Below, in pieces: positions 1 to 11,502 of a DNA stretch of 64,000 bases. The notes under the pieces are model-generated. The model was not told the DNA's origin and ran no database searches. It saw only the letters and a program-made list of their open reading frames with translations. Location of the stretch: positions 10,806,001-10,870,000 of the forward strand of contig BSBN01000187.1 of NCBI GenBank assembly GCA_027924645.1, written 5' to 3'. The stretch's first letter is position 1. Each line of letters opens with the position of its first letter. The position numbers were made by a program, and so were the translations under genes. This DNA comes from Cunninghamia lanceolata (lineage: Eukaryota; Streptophyta; Pinopsida; Cupressales; Cupressaceae).

Positions 1-154
1 GCTTCATATTCATTATATGTGTAAAAGATATGCAAATGTACACTGATATGAGAAAGAACCATGAGATGTAAGTCACAAAGTTGTCAAATCAACAAACTTA
101 GTGCTCCAAAGAGTTCATTAATTTAGTCTCCTCTACATTACAAATGATCTAGGT

Positions 155-163
155 CCTTTTATA
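155..163 (-). promoter_or_regulatory. LTR core promoter TATA box (minus strand)
   Basis: On the minus strand this reads TATAAAAGG inside CCTTGTCCTATAAAAGG. The same block, differing at one base, precedes the LTR TATA boxes of element G at 22332 and 37433. It marks the U3/R boundary of the related LTR remnant at the window's left edge. Confidence 0.6.
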
Positions 164-605
164 GGACAAGGACCTGAGGTCAGTTAAAATAGACCAACAG
201 GCATGATCTCTTTCAAAATATCAACGGTCAGAAAATGTGGCACGTGATTGCTAGTTGGCAATCTAGGGTGGAGAACAACTGGCAATAGAATATTCCTCAA
301 CATCTTTACCTTTGTATCTTTGTGAATATTATTTTTGCATCGGATGAATCTTCCCCAACTATGATCCCTCTAGAATCCAATCTCTTGTATAGTTCAATGC
401 CTTGATAGTTGTATCTATCTCAGTTTTATCATACTATTGCACTTTGACCTTGGCATAATCCTACATCTACAGTTGATCGCTTGTGGATACCCAATTAGTT
501 GTCTTGTTATCCAACTTCCCCTTGTATTCCTTCATCTTCACAGATAATTCCATTATGTTCTCTATAGTAGCTTCTAAAAAATGTTGCACAGAATGCTTCA
601 TAACA

Positions 606-610
606 AGATC
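606..610. repeat. Target site duplication of element A (left copy)
   Basis: AGATC directly precedes the LTR terminus TGTTAGG. An identical AGATC at 45992-45996 directly follows the other LTR. This shows that 611-45991 entered as one unit. Confidence 0.9.
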
Positions 611-1683
611 TGTTAGGGGTAAATTGGATTCAAACAATGAATATGCAATGATAAAAAATATCAAATACCCAAAACTCAATAGAATAGTGAACTAAGAAGA
701 TTAAATGAAATAAGCAATGAATCAACAAAGCAAACCTTCCTTAGATCGAAATTTCCATTGTTTCCTATCAGAAATCATTCTTGTGTGTATGAAATAGGGC
801 CCTCAGAGAGTGCACTTCTTTGCTTTGTCAAGAATGTCAATTGAGAATGGCTATGGTAATGTCACAATGAAGAGGAGCTTCAAGACGAAGGTAGTAGTGC
901 GTAGTGCATAGTAAAAAGTGTGATCAGAAGCAATGAAGGAATTGGTGCCAAAGGTGCGCTGTAATTCCTACAGAGTAACAATACTTAAAGCTTGGATGAT
1001 TAGAATGGAAGAATAGGGTTCAATTTATAGACTTGAGAGAATGAAGATCAACGGTATAGAAGACTTGAGAAGATCAACGGTTGAGAATAGTTGAGGAATG
1101 TGCAATGAATAAGAAGCAGACAAGTGTCACACAAAAGTTGTTTTATTTGAGTTAATCACTTTCTTTTCTAAAGATAAGACATGTTTTTCATAAATTAGAA
1201 AGCTTTTCTCTAATTTAAGAGATATTGATAAAAACAAGGTTGATTGAATAGATAACTCAACTTAAGATTTGCTTTTGCATGATTTGAGAGAAATTAAATA
1301 ATAAATTATTTAATTTTGTGTGCATGAATAAGAAGACTTATTTTCAGAAGATTTAGAAGATATTTGAAGAATTTGAAGATAAGAAAGCAAATTAAATAAA
1401 TAAATTTATTTAATTGTTGTGCAAGATTTGGAAGAATAAATAAAATACTTGATTTATTTTATTTTTGGAGAGTGAGAAGATTTAAATAAATTTGATTTGA
1501 TTTATTCAAATTTGGAAGAATGAATTTTATTTAATTAAATAATTGAGAATTATTTAATTGTTTGGAAGAATTTAATTAAATAAAGGATTTTATTTAATTG
1601 TTGACTTTAGAAGAGATAATTAAATATTTTGATATTTAATTAACTTAGAGGAATGAGAATTGTGTCATTTTTAGGCGTATACA
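611..1683 (-). repeat. 3' LTR of element A (1,073 bp)
   Basis: It matches 44963-45991 over its full length; the right copy is shorter through small deletions (one of about 40 bp near 45830). On the minus strand it runs TGTATAC to CTAACA. A TATA-like TATAAATT lies at 1022-1029 (minus). The part at 1285-1645 is an array of AT-rich palindromes built on ATTAAATAA/TTATTTAAT. Confidence 0.9.
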
Positions 1684-1697
1684 TTTTGCCCCTCTTT
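1684..1697 (-). other. Polypurine tract of element A
   Basis: On the minus strand AAAGAGGGGCAAAA abuts the start of the 3' LTR (TGTATAC). This is the expected priming site for plus-strand DNA synthesis. Confidence 0.8.
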
Positions 1698-1983
1698 GAT
1701 GCAATGTAGTTTACGGTGTTGCTTCAAAGAAATTGATAGTCTGATAGTGATACATGCCCCAGTTTGCCCCCGGTATAGGTTATGACGACATGATGCCCCC
1801 TCAGGAGATTGGATGGGAAGAAGGCAGAAGGCATGAGACGGACAATCTCACGAAGATGAAGGGAAAACAAGGTTGGGTTTGAAGAAAAAAGGACGCATTT
1901 CAGAGAAATAGGAAAGAAAACTGGAATAAATGGATGCAGGAAGTAGTCATAGTCACCACATAGCCAGATTAGGGTTTGCATGC

Positions 1984-1991
1984 TATAAATA
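1984..1991 (+). promoter_or_regulatory. TATA box of the antisense gene in element A
   Basis: TATAAATA lies 74 bp upstream of the ATG at 2065 and points opposite to the pol gene of element A. Position and strand suit a private promoter for the antisense plant-mobile-domain gene. Confidence 0.55.
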
Positions 1992-2064
1992 GGAGCTGGG
2001 TCCACAAGACAATTCATTTGCACACTTGTCTTAGTTTGATTTGCTTCAGAGAGCTTAGAGCAGC

Positions 2065-4742
2065 ATGGCAGCCAGAGAGGCGAATATTCCACATGAGGAG
2101 CATCGATTCAAGCATGTTCATCAATTCGACTGGCTAGCAGAGGCAGGACCCCCAGAATGTATCTCAAAAAATTTCTCCTAGGGTCAATTTAGGTAGAAAT
2201 AAATGCTAGGAGAAAACTAGGTAGATAGAAGTGCAGAAATGCAAAGCAGCGCATATGTCACGTGAAATAGCGCATGCATTGTTCTGCAGTGCATGTGGAA
2301 TGAAATGATGCATATGCGAAATCAGTGCATACATAGAAAACTATGGCGTATAAGTAATCCTGTAGCTTATACACAGTTTGTTGCAATGCATGTATCAGAA
2401 TAGTGTATATGTAGCATTGGACGATGCATACATAGGATTCTACAGTGCTTTTTCCAGAAGTGGTACATAGGACAAGCAACGGTGCTTTTGTGAAAAAATG
2501 ACACATTTACCACCTGTTGTGGTGCATATGTCATAGATAGGTAGATTACTTAGTGAAATTGACTTGATTGGTGTCTTGTTTGACACGTCAATCGATACGC
2601 TATCTCTGAGATTGCAGGAATCTAGTCAAGAGATGTAGTTTGCTATTTTGATCAATTTGAAATGCTAAGTTAGTTGACATGTTTCTATAGATATGTTAAG
2701 TATGGTACTTGCAGCTTTAGGTTGATGTCTTGCTTTACGTGCTTGTAGGAGGAGATACGAGATATGCTGTAGTCTAGGGAGCAGTTCCCTATGCCCTTGT
2801 TATAGAGATACATGCTGACTGAGATAGATAGAGAGGCACTTGCCACTATGGGACTTGATTACATTTGCTTCATGCCTGAGGTGCGGGCGAACCGTGGCTT
2901 GCTGACTACTATTGTGGAGAGATTCCATAGTGAGGATGGGACATTCCACTTCTTGACTAGAGAGATGGCAGTGACACTGGAGGACATCTACAGGATTTTG
3001 CATTTGCCGATTGATAGCAAGCTTGTGGAGTATGATCCATAGAGAGGTGCGAGACTCACCGAGTGCAGGCGAGTGTTTGATGACCCAGAGTTGGTTGGAT
3101 AGGTCATCCCTTGGCATGATATTCATGATTACTATGACTACTTCCCAGGGATTGTAGCAGGATTGATCAGAGGAGTTGTATGCCCTGATAGGAGATCACA
3201 TGGGTTCCCCATTGGATGGGGTAGGATTATGGATATGATGGTGATAGAGGGCACCCGATATGCTTGGGGTGTCTGCGTGCTCATCCACTTATACCATGAT
3301 ATGCATCAGGTAGTATATCACAGGAGTACTAGCCTATCTGCAGGCGTATCACTACTATAGTTTTGGCTATGGGAGCACATAGCGATCATGAGGCTGATAT
3401 GTGTTTTTGTGAGACAGAGGGGAGAACCATATAGCTATGGCTACACAAGAGTGATTTCCCAGCATAGGCTGGGGAAGCTATAGTACTGGAGACACGCTTT
3501 GGATGGGGTAGATGTGGTCATCTGGTGACCATATCTAGACTGCGAGCCATGGGATGACGAGGCAGATGAGTTACCTTACTATTTTTAGACGAGATGGCTG
3601 ATAGGGCAGACCCACCACATACTAGAGAGACAGATCATTGGTAGAGTATAGAGATAGTTTGACAGGAGGTAGGGCATGCCATAAGGGCAGGCTCAGTTTA
3701 CACAGACACATGCAGAGAGAGTCAGATGGGGGCCAATGGCATCCTATAAGGAGGCCCTAGCAGAGTTCTGGTAGACACCTTATGTCACCTGGGACATGAG
3801 GAGGGAGATAGCAGATGCATGGATGACACAAGATTACGAGGACTGGTTTGCTGAGCACCCCTTCCAGAGATACTCGGGACCCGGGGTGTTGGTGCCTCAT
3901 ATAGATGAGGCAGACTCAGACAATGAGGGCTAGGTTGGTTGGAGGAGGAGGAGGGGGAGAGGGAGAGGGAGAGGGAGAGGAGGATAGAAGGTGGTAGAGA
4001 TGGAGGAGATGACGGAGGAGGGGGAGGAGGTGGTGATGATGGAGGTTGACCTAGACAGAGGCAGAGGGTCAGGGAGGGACCAGAGGTCGTACAATAGGTA
4101 CCACATGAGGTACTGTAGGTACAACGAGGAGAGATACCACCACCTCAGTAGGTGGCAAGGAAGCAGGTGCCCCAGGGTCCAGCACATGCAGATGCTCATG
4201 AGAGGACCATAGCCACATTGAGAGGATAGGTCAGAGAGTTGTAGGCATAGCTCAGGAGGGTTGAGGCTCGACAAGAGACAGACACGGAGTACATTACTGG
4301 GCTCACCAGAGAGAGAGACATGGTAGATGCTCAGATATGAGTTATCCAAGTGGAGAGGGATACCGTAGTGGCAGCCCTGGGGATAGATGCGATGAGTAGT
4401 TTCCTAGTTGGGCAGGTGCAGCAGGCACAAGCACAGCTAGTGTAGGTATAGGGGCAGCTAGCACAGGCATAGATAGAGCTGGCACAGGTGTGGGGGTAGC
4501 TAGCATAGGTGTAGGGTGAGCTTGCCAGAGTGTAGGCTCAAACACAGTACTACCGAGGACTATACCATGGCACGGTGCTAGCTAGTCAGAGAGCTTCGAG
4601 CTATAGGAGCCAGTCCATGGCCTCACAGAGAGTAGGTCCATTGAGGTCAAGGGCCTCTGTGATGGGCCCATAGCAATCTGAGGTTGGCAGAGGAGGAGGA
4701 GGAGACACTATCGGTAGCAGTGGTCCCCAGTAGCAGGGGTAG
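2065..4742 (+). pseudogene. Antisense ORF of element A: plant mobile domain protein with C-terminal coiled coil
   Basis: The first short exon may start at ATG 2065 (MAAREANIPHEEHRF). A probable intron follows, with an acceptor at 2748 (GCTTGTAG). The main frame from 2749 reads RYMLTEIDREALATMGLDY, then FHFLTREMAVTLEDIYRIL, then YAWGVCVLIHLYHDM near 3270, which is the pattern of the plant mobile domain (PMD, aminotransferase-like). After a GA-rich stretch (3943-3982) and a frameshift near 4212, the C-terminus is a coiled coil of Gln/Ala/Leu repeats (about 4235-4540). Such antisense ORFs between integrase and 3' LTR are known from Tat elements; some contain PMD. Their role is unknown. About twenty in-frame TAG codons, mostly at expected CAG, break this copy. 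The intron model and exon 1 are inference. Confidence 0.7.
2230..2530 (+). repeat. Degenerate GCGCATATG-type motif array, left copy
   Basis: Within the presumed intron of the antisense gene, a motif around GCGCATATG or TGCATACAT recurs every 20-35 bp (for example 2250, 2268, 2288, 2308, 2325, 2388, 2424, 2521). Similar ATGCGC-centred arrays occur at the other end of element A. No coding explanation seen. Confidence 0.45.
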
Positions 4743-5755
4743 AGATTTGTAGAGTTTGGATCCTATGTACCTTTTTGATGGCTCAGATAGCTGGATAGAC
4801 CTGTACCACTTTTGTACTTTTGAGACATGTATTACCATTTGTTGGGATATACTTTATTGTATATGACACTGATTCAGAGACAGATACCTAGATATTATAC
4901 ATTTGGACATATTTTATGATATTTATATGATGATGTAGCTATTTTGATTTTCTCTATATGTATGAGTTTATGATGCATTTCTATTGCATGATGTGATGTA
5001 TGTGGCTTAATGCAGACTTAGATGTTTTACTTGATGTCATGAGATGTTATCTGATGCAGATTTTTGATATGATGCTATGTGATGCTATATGACCTAGTGC
5101 AGACTTCGATGTTTTTTACTTGATATGCTTCTAATGTGTGTGAATGTGACTAGTATCTATATGATTATGCAACTTATGTGATGCACTTTATCTATGTTTT
5201 TGATTTTTTTTTCTGTTTCGACACTATATGATGATTGCAACAAACTATATATGGATGAATTAATGCACTCTATTATGTATGCAATTGATTTAATCATGTA
5301 AATGACTATCTCATATGATATGATATGCAACTATATGCTCTATTTTTGTGATGTCCAAATGTACTCTATCGCCAAAGAAATGACAGAATGATAGATAGAA
5401 GATTGTTTGACAGAAGAATGACTCGATAGATAGAAAAGACTCACAAGCTTCACTTTGTATTGTTACTTCACTTTGATTGGATCTTTTATTGCATGGGATA
5501 TGGATGTATGGATGTGTAAATGGATGTATAATGGATGGATTTGATTTTGACATCTTGACGGTGCAAGTATTTTGAAGTTCCTTATTTCATCATTGGGCGA
5601 TTTTTTTTTTGGGTACTTTTTCCAAGATGTTGTAAGTTAATACAAGAATCTAGGTATAATTGAACCAAGATGACCTGAGCATCACTTACATGGATTTTGA
5701 TTTAGCAAGTTAATACAAGCATCAAGGTATAATTGAACCAAGACTACCTGGGTAC
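4743..5755. other. Non-coding 3' region of element A left of copia B
   Basis: No gene seen. There are two imperfect tandem repeats: GCAGACTTAGATGTTTTACTTGATG at about 5012, recurring near 5099, and a unit of about 72 bp containing GTTAATACAAG..GGTATAATTGAACCAAGA (about 5636 and 5708) next to the copia B insertion point. Confidence 0.6.
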
Positions 5756-6964
5756 TATTGCAAGTATGGGTCTAACCAGTGTTGTCATTGATGTCAACAT
5801 ACTCATGTTGCATTGATGAGAAGGATTGGATGAGCAGAGAGGAGCAATGGAGACAGTGAAGTGGAGATTCCAGGTAAGATGCAGATCAGAGGTTGCAGTT
5901 CAAAGGGTTTGTAGATATGAGTCTTGAGATGATCGAGTCAAGTTTTCAGAGGTCCTCATGAAGATCTGAAGAAGTTATGGCTGCTTAAGTAGAACCAGTT
6001 CTAGCAGGTGTTCAGAGGTGACAGAGTGATACAGATAGGTCCGGTGAGATACAGAAATGCATTATCCCATTCTGCAGATTTAAGGGAGTGTTAAGGATGT
6101 CCTTGTGAAGTGTTAAATCAATTGGTTCATGGTTTGAAGGTTCGGAAGTGCCTATTCCTTTGTGATAGTGATGACAGACTATGTTCTTGAAGTTCTAGAT
6201 GAAGGAGAGAAGAATTCTAGTAAGCAGATGAAGTGTGGATGTTCTTGGTGATTCAGGAAAGGTTGTGGTGATCTTTGGATCATTTCCAGTTCATGCTAGT
6301 GGTCCGCATTGAAGTTAGAGTTTACATTTGAAGAATAACCACTAGATGAAGGTGTTCTTCCTGAGACTAGCCGACCGGATGTATTACACGTCTTGCGGAT
6401 GTTATTGTAGGGGTTTGCCGACTTAGATGATTATTCCTAAGTCAATGCCTTGTATAAATAAGGGATTGTGAAGTCATTCCAAAGTGTCTGTGGTGTGGAT
6501 TGGAGTGTGGTAGCGAGGAAGAGAGCGAAAGGCAGAGCATAAGTTTTTGGGCTTAAATGGAACTGATTCAAGCATGGTAAAGATACTATTCACCAGTTCA
6601 AGTTTGTGATACTTGTTACTTTGTAGACAGTGTGTCTCTTATAGGCAGTGGGCCTCTTGTGAGCAGTGTGCTCGGGTAGTGAGCCCTAATTGGCATGTGC
6701 CATTTTGTTCTTTCCATTCTTCTAACAGAGAATACATTCTTGGGTTAATCACCCCGTGGTTTTTCTCTTAACCAGGTTTTCCACGTCAAAATCTTGGTGT
6801 CTCTTGTGTTGATGTGTTTCTACTCTTAAGTTAATGCTTTATGTTTTCATGATTGATTAATTATTGTGCTACTGAATAACAAAGTGGATTTAAGTGTTTA
6901 ATTAGAAGCAAGCTTTGAACAACTGATTCATCCCTTCTCTCAGTTGTCTGTCCTGAATCCAACA
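5756..6964 (+). repeat. 5' LTR of copia B
   Basis: It matches 11503-12708 along its length. It starts TATTG where the other copy has TGTTG, and ends CCAACA. TATAAATA at 6453-6460 is the likely promoter. Confidence 0.9.
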
Positions 6965-6966
6965 AT

Positions 6967-6978
6967 TGGTATCAGAGC
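6967..6978 (+). other. Primer binding site of copia B
   Basis: TGGTATCAGAGC, two bases after the LTR, is the usual plant copia site complementary to the 3' end of initiator methionine tRNA. Confidence 0.9.
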
Positions 6979-7021
6979 CAAGTTCCTCTAAAAGGAGCTT
7001 AACCACTTGAAGAGATCTAGG

Positions 7022-7969
7022 ATGTCATCATACAAGAAGGATAGTCTGAAGTTTGATGGAACCAACTTTAATCTTTGGAAAGGTCACACGAAATGTCACC
7101 TGCAATGTATGGGTATGGCGTACTAGACCATGGCTACAACACAGTATGTACCTCCACAGGGTGGTCTGAAAGCTGCAAATGAAATTACAGATGTTGAAAA
7201 CAATCTGCGGACTATTGAAGCTCTTCTAAGCACTTTTTCTGATACAGATCTTTCAAATGTTGTTGACCTACCAACCACTTTTGAGATTTGGCAAAAACTA
7301 GAACTTTTGCATGAAGGAGACAAGTATGTTAAATGTGCAAGGTTACAGAGTCTAAAAGGGAAATTTGAAAATTTGAAGATGAAAGATGATGAAAATATCA
7401 CTACTTTTATGCCAAGGGTTAATGAGATTGTTTGTGGAATTAGAAATGCTAGTGGAGTCTTGGATGAAGATGAGATTGTTGGCAAAATTCTTAGATCCCT
7501 TCCTACCTCTTATAAAATTAAGGCCTCTGCCATTGAAGAATTCAGAGCCCATATGACTGTCACAAGAGATCAATTGGTTGGTAAATTGGCTACATTTGAA
7601 ATATCTGAGTTTGGAGATGAATCCCCCAAGACTGAATCTGCATTCAGAGCTAGTGCCTCTGTAAAAGGTAAACAAAGGTTTGATTCGGGAGAGAATTCTT
7701 CTAGGAAACTATCATGGTATGAAAAAGCAAGAAAAGACATGGAAGAAGAAGAAGCAGAAATAACTCAACTTGAATCCCTTATTGCAAAGAGACTACCAAG
7801 AGGATCCGGTAAGTATGAAGGAAAATTGCCCTTTAAGTGTTTTAACTGCAATAAGATTGGTCATTTGCCTCAAGGTGTCTGGAAAGATTTTCAAGGCCAA
7901 ATCCTAACAGATCAAGGTTCCAAAAGAATTATTATTATGTTCATGAAGAAGATGATAATGAAGGAGTAA
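7022..7969 (+). pseudogene. gag of copia B
   Basis: The start at ATG 7022 (MSSYKKDSLKFDGTNF) follows the primer site by 43 bp. A TAG at 7124, where TGG is expected, breaks the first segment; the frame then runs open to 7969. The middle (NNLRTIEALLSTFSDTDLSN, then a RLQSLKGKFENLKM stretch) is typical of copia capsid proteins, which package element RNA into virus-like particles. A zinc knuckle CFNCNKIGH begins near 7837, but a one-base deletion near 7865 shifts the frame before the final cysteine. Homologous gag lies in element C (59934). Confidence 0.85.
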
Positions 7970-9404
7970 CAGATGATGAATCAGAAATAGGAAACAAATC
8001 TGGAAGTGAATGGGTGTTTATTGCCATCAAGGAAGAAGATCCAATGCCCTCTGAATCTGTCAATCATAAAGTTGTAGAAAGAGCTCTGGCTGCCCAAGTT
8101 GAAGAAAAGGATGATTAGGTTATTGACAGTGGATGCTCTCATCATATGACAGGTGACAAAAACAAGTTCTTAGATTTGGAAAGGTATGAAGGAGGAGTGG
8201 TAAAGTTTGGTGATAATTTTGCTGGTAGAATCAAAGGTAGGGGAACTATTTCTTTTGATGGAAAAAACAAAACTGGTAATGTACTGTATGTTGAAGGATT
8301 GAAGCACAATCTTCTTAGTGTTGGACAGTTGGTGGATAGAGGCTATGATCTCTAGTTCAAGAATGGAAAATGCAAGATCTTTGAAAGTTTCAGAACAGAG
8401 ATTGCATCCGGTACCCAAACTAAAGGTAATATCTTCCACTTGGTTGGTATTGGTAAAAGTTGCTTATTTGCTCAAGTTGATCAAAGTTGGTTATGGCATA
8501 GGAGAATGTGTCATGTGAATTTTGATAATATTATCAAGATAAGCAATACTTAGGCTGTAAGAGATCTTCCAAAATTGGTAAAACCTACAAATAGTTTGTG
8601 CAAAGAATGTCAGTTGGGGAAACAAAGCAGAATCTCATTTAAAAGCAAGGATCAATTTTCTACTAGATTATTGGACTTAGTTCATACTGATCTATGTGGT
8701 CTGACAAGAATCAAGAGTGTGCAAGGTGATAGATATTTCATGTTATTAATTGATGACCTTTCTCGGATGATGTGGGTTACCTTTCTGAAAGAGAAATCAG
8801 AAGCTTTTGAGAATTTCAAAATTTTTAAGGCTATGGTAGAGAATGAAACTGGATTAAAATTGAAATGTCTGAGGTCTGATAGAGGTGGTGAATTCACATC
8901 CGATGATTTCATAGATTTTTGTGAGAAGCATGGAATAAAGAGACAGTTGTTTGCTCCTAGGACTCCACAGTAGAATGGAGTAGTGAAGAGAAAGAACCGG
9001 ACCATCCAGGAAGCTTCTAGGACAATGATGATGGAAGCAAATGTTCCTCAGATGTTTTGGAGAGAAGCTGTCAGCACTGCAGTCTATACTCTCAATCGAG
9101 TTCAAATCAGAAGCAACAATAGTAAGACTCCTTATGAACTTTGGTTTGGCATCACTCCTACTGTGAGGTATTTTAGAGTTTTTGGTAGAAAATGTTACAT
9201 TAAAAGAGATGAAGATCTAGGCAAGTTTGATGCTAGAAGTAATGAAGGAATATTCTTGGGTTACTCCACTCAAAGCAAAGCATACCAGTGCTATAATAAG
9301 AGACTGAGAAAGCTAATAGAAAGTACGAATGTGAAGGTTGATGAAGGAATTGAGAAACCTTCAAGGTTTTTGAATATGATGAAGATGATCAGAATGGTGT
9401 TCTA
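7870..9404 (+). pseudogene. Protease and integrase part of copia B pol
   Basis: After the gag frameshift the frame reads through EWVFIAIKEEDP to an aspartic protease with DSGCSHHMTGD near 8125. The GAG-pre-integrase segment with a zinc-binding CKECQLGK follows near 8600. Integrase core: LVHTDLCG, RSDRGGEF (near 8875) and, near 8965, PQ-stop-NGVVKRKNRT. The third catalytic acidic residue is normally Glu (VVERKN); here it is Lys (AAG for GAG). Copia C keeps Glu at this point. FDARSNEGIFLGYSTQSKAY near 9222 is the conserved integrase C-terminus. The frame ends near 9404. Stops at 8116 (TAG for TGG), 8353, 8551 and 8971. Confidence 0.85.
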
Positions 9405-11172
9405 ATTCAAGGAGCCCAAACGCCTTCCAGTTTTCAGAATCAAACAGATCCAGTAATTCAGGGAGAAGAGACGAGTCATAATGAGCCTGATCAAGAATTA
9501 GAACTATAGGAAACTCCCAAAGTTCCTAGGTATGTAAGACTAAACCACTCTGAAGATCAGATCATAGGTGATAAAAGCAAAGGTGTGCAAACAAAAAGAA
9601 GAATTGCTCAAGACTCAGATGAGTATTGTCTGATTTCAAAGATTAAACTTAAGACAGTAAATGAAGCTTGCAATGATGAAAAATGGACTAAAGCAATGGA
9701 GGAAGAGCTGATGCAAATTGAGAAAAATCACACTTGGGATCTTATTCCCAAACCTAGAGACAAGACTATGATTGGAACCAAATGGGTCTTCCAAAACAAA
9801 CTGAATGAAGTTGGTGATGTAATCAGAAATAAAACTAGATTGGTCTACAAGGGTTACTCTCAAATAGAAGGAGTTGATTTTGAAAAAACCTTTGCTCTGG
9901 TGGCAAGAATTGAAGTAGCCAGATTATTTCTTGCTTATGTTCCCTTCAAGGACTTCAAAGTATATCAGATGGATGTCAAGTCTGCCTTCCTGAATGGTGA
10001 CTTGGAAGGAGAAGTATATATTGAGCAACTAGATGGATTTCAATTGTGTGATCATAATGATATGGTCTGCAAATTGAAGAAAGCTCTGTATGAACTAAAG
10101 CAAGCCCCAAGAGCCTGGTATGAAAGGTTGGATAAGCATCTTTTGAAGATTGGTTTCAACAAAGGTACTATTGACAGTAATTTGTATTTCAAAATTGATC
10201 ATGAAAACATCTTGATTATTGAAGTGTTTGTTGATGATATCATTTTTGGAGGAAGAGATAGTATTTGTAAAATTTTTGCAAATCAAATGAAAAATGAGTT
10301 TGAGATGTCCATGCTTGTTTAAATGAATTTCTTCTTGGGTCTACAAATCACTCAAACAAAGAAAGGAATCTTCATTTCTCAGACTAAATATGTGAAAGAA
10401 TTGTTGAAGAAATTTGGGATGGAAGACTCAAAACCAATGCATACTCCTATGGCTACCGGATGTAAATTGAGAAAGATGATGATTCTCCTAAGGCTGATCA
10501 AACAAAGTACAGGTCAATGATTGGAGGACTGTTGTATCTCACTCAAACTAGACCAGACATTATGTAGGCTATTGGTCTTGTTGCTAGATTCCAAGATGAT
10601 CCCAGAGAATCTCATGTCATGGAAATCAAGAGTATTTTTAGATATCTAAAAGGGACAGTTGAGTATGGTTTGTGGTATCCTAGAGATCATGATTTCTCTC
10701 TTCATGCATATACAGATGCAGATTGGGCAGGAGATGTGGATGACTGGAAGAGTACCAGTGGTGGAGCATTCTTTTTGGGAAAGAGATTGGTTTCTTGGCT
10801 AAGCAAGAACAAGAGGCAATATCTCTATTTACAACTGAAGTAGAATACATTACAGCAGTAGGTAATTGCACTCAAGTTTTGTGGATGAAGCAGATGCTAA
10901 GAGATATTAAAGTAGAGTATGAGGAGCCTATCACTATATTCTGTGATAATTCAAGTGCAATAAATATATCTAAGAATCCAGTGTTGCATTCTAATACTAA
11001 GCATATATCTATCAAGTTTCACTTTCTGAGAGAGAAAGTGAACAAGAATGAAGTCAGACTAGAGTTTGTGCCTTCCAAGGATTAGATTCCAGACATCTTT
11101 ACTAAACCTCTTCCCAAGGACTCTTTTGAGTATCTTATGGAGAAGTTAGGGGTTATTGCCCCTCCAGTGATG
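9405..11172 (+). pseudogene. Reverse transcriptase and RNase H of copia B
   Basis: After a frameshift near 9404 the reverse transcriptase starts with NEACNDEKWTKAMEEEL (9660) and continues through KWVFQNKLNEVGDVIRNK, YQMDVKSAFLNGDL and the catalytic VDDIIFGG near 10231. A TAA stop sits at 10320 and a frameshift near 10470-10560. RNase H follows with TDADWAGDVDDWKST (10712) and, after another shift, TTEVEYIT and CDNSSAINISKNP. The pol end IFTKPLPKDSFEYL lies near 11095. These enzymes copy element RNA into DNA and remove the RNA strand. The order after integrase confirms copia. Confidence 0.88.
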
Positions 11173-11502
11173 AACTAAGGTGCACTGATGTGCATCAGTC
11201 TGGTGGATATCACAAGTCATATCTTGTGATCCGGATTGGTGATGGGGAGCTGCTACTCAGGGGGAGTAGCTGGTATGATTCTGAAGTGTTGGAGTTGCAA
11301 GTATGAGCCCTTTTCCATTGATGTCAAAGGGGGAGAGAAGACATATGAAAAACAAGTGGTTGATGATCAAAGGGGGAGTAGTAACGGAAGAAAAGACATG
11401 TGAATGGTTGTTGCTAATAGGGGGAGTTGTGACAGTAAGGAGAAGTTCTTGTCTTGATGGCTTTTCACATCATATGTTGCCATCAATGACAAAGGGGGAG
11501 AT
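11173..11502 (+). other. 3' untranslated region of copia B with repeated polypurine tracts
   Basis: The GGGGGAG motif occurs about five times (near 11260, 11329, 11371, 11419 and 11494). The last (AAAGGGGGAGAT) abuts the 3' LTR and is the functional position. Multiple copies are a known Sirevirus signature; element C has the same pattern. Confidence 0.75.

Larger units (their letters stand above)
1..610 (-). pseudogene. C-terminal end and promoter region of a decayed giant-LTR gene
   Basis: Read on the minus strand, 610 to about 330 continues the frame that starts at 46575-45992; element A split the two parts. The translation (VMKHSVQHFLEATIENIMELS, then a Lys/Glu-rich stretch to about 480, then further codons broken by TAG stops) matches in order the C-terminal coiled-coil part of the protein encoded in the LTRs of element G. 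Downstream, about 285-150, comes a block resembling the U3 promoter of element G: a TTGCCA..GTGCCAC stretch followed by CCTTGTCCTATAAAAGG. I therefore read this as the end of U3 plus R/U5 of a related giant LTR that leaves the window at base 1. Function of the protein is unknown. Several stops make it a pseudogene. Confidence 0.6.

Noticed and set aside
483..695. Plus-strand ORF near the left edge
   Set aside because: It crosses the LTR boundary at 611 and is the shadow of the minus-strand LTR-gene remnant.
2812..4212. A host plant-mobile-domain gene
   Set aside because: It lies between integrase and 3' LTR of element A inside one AGATC-flanked unit, the known place of Tat antisense ORFs.
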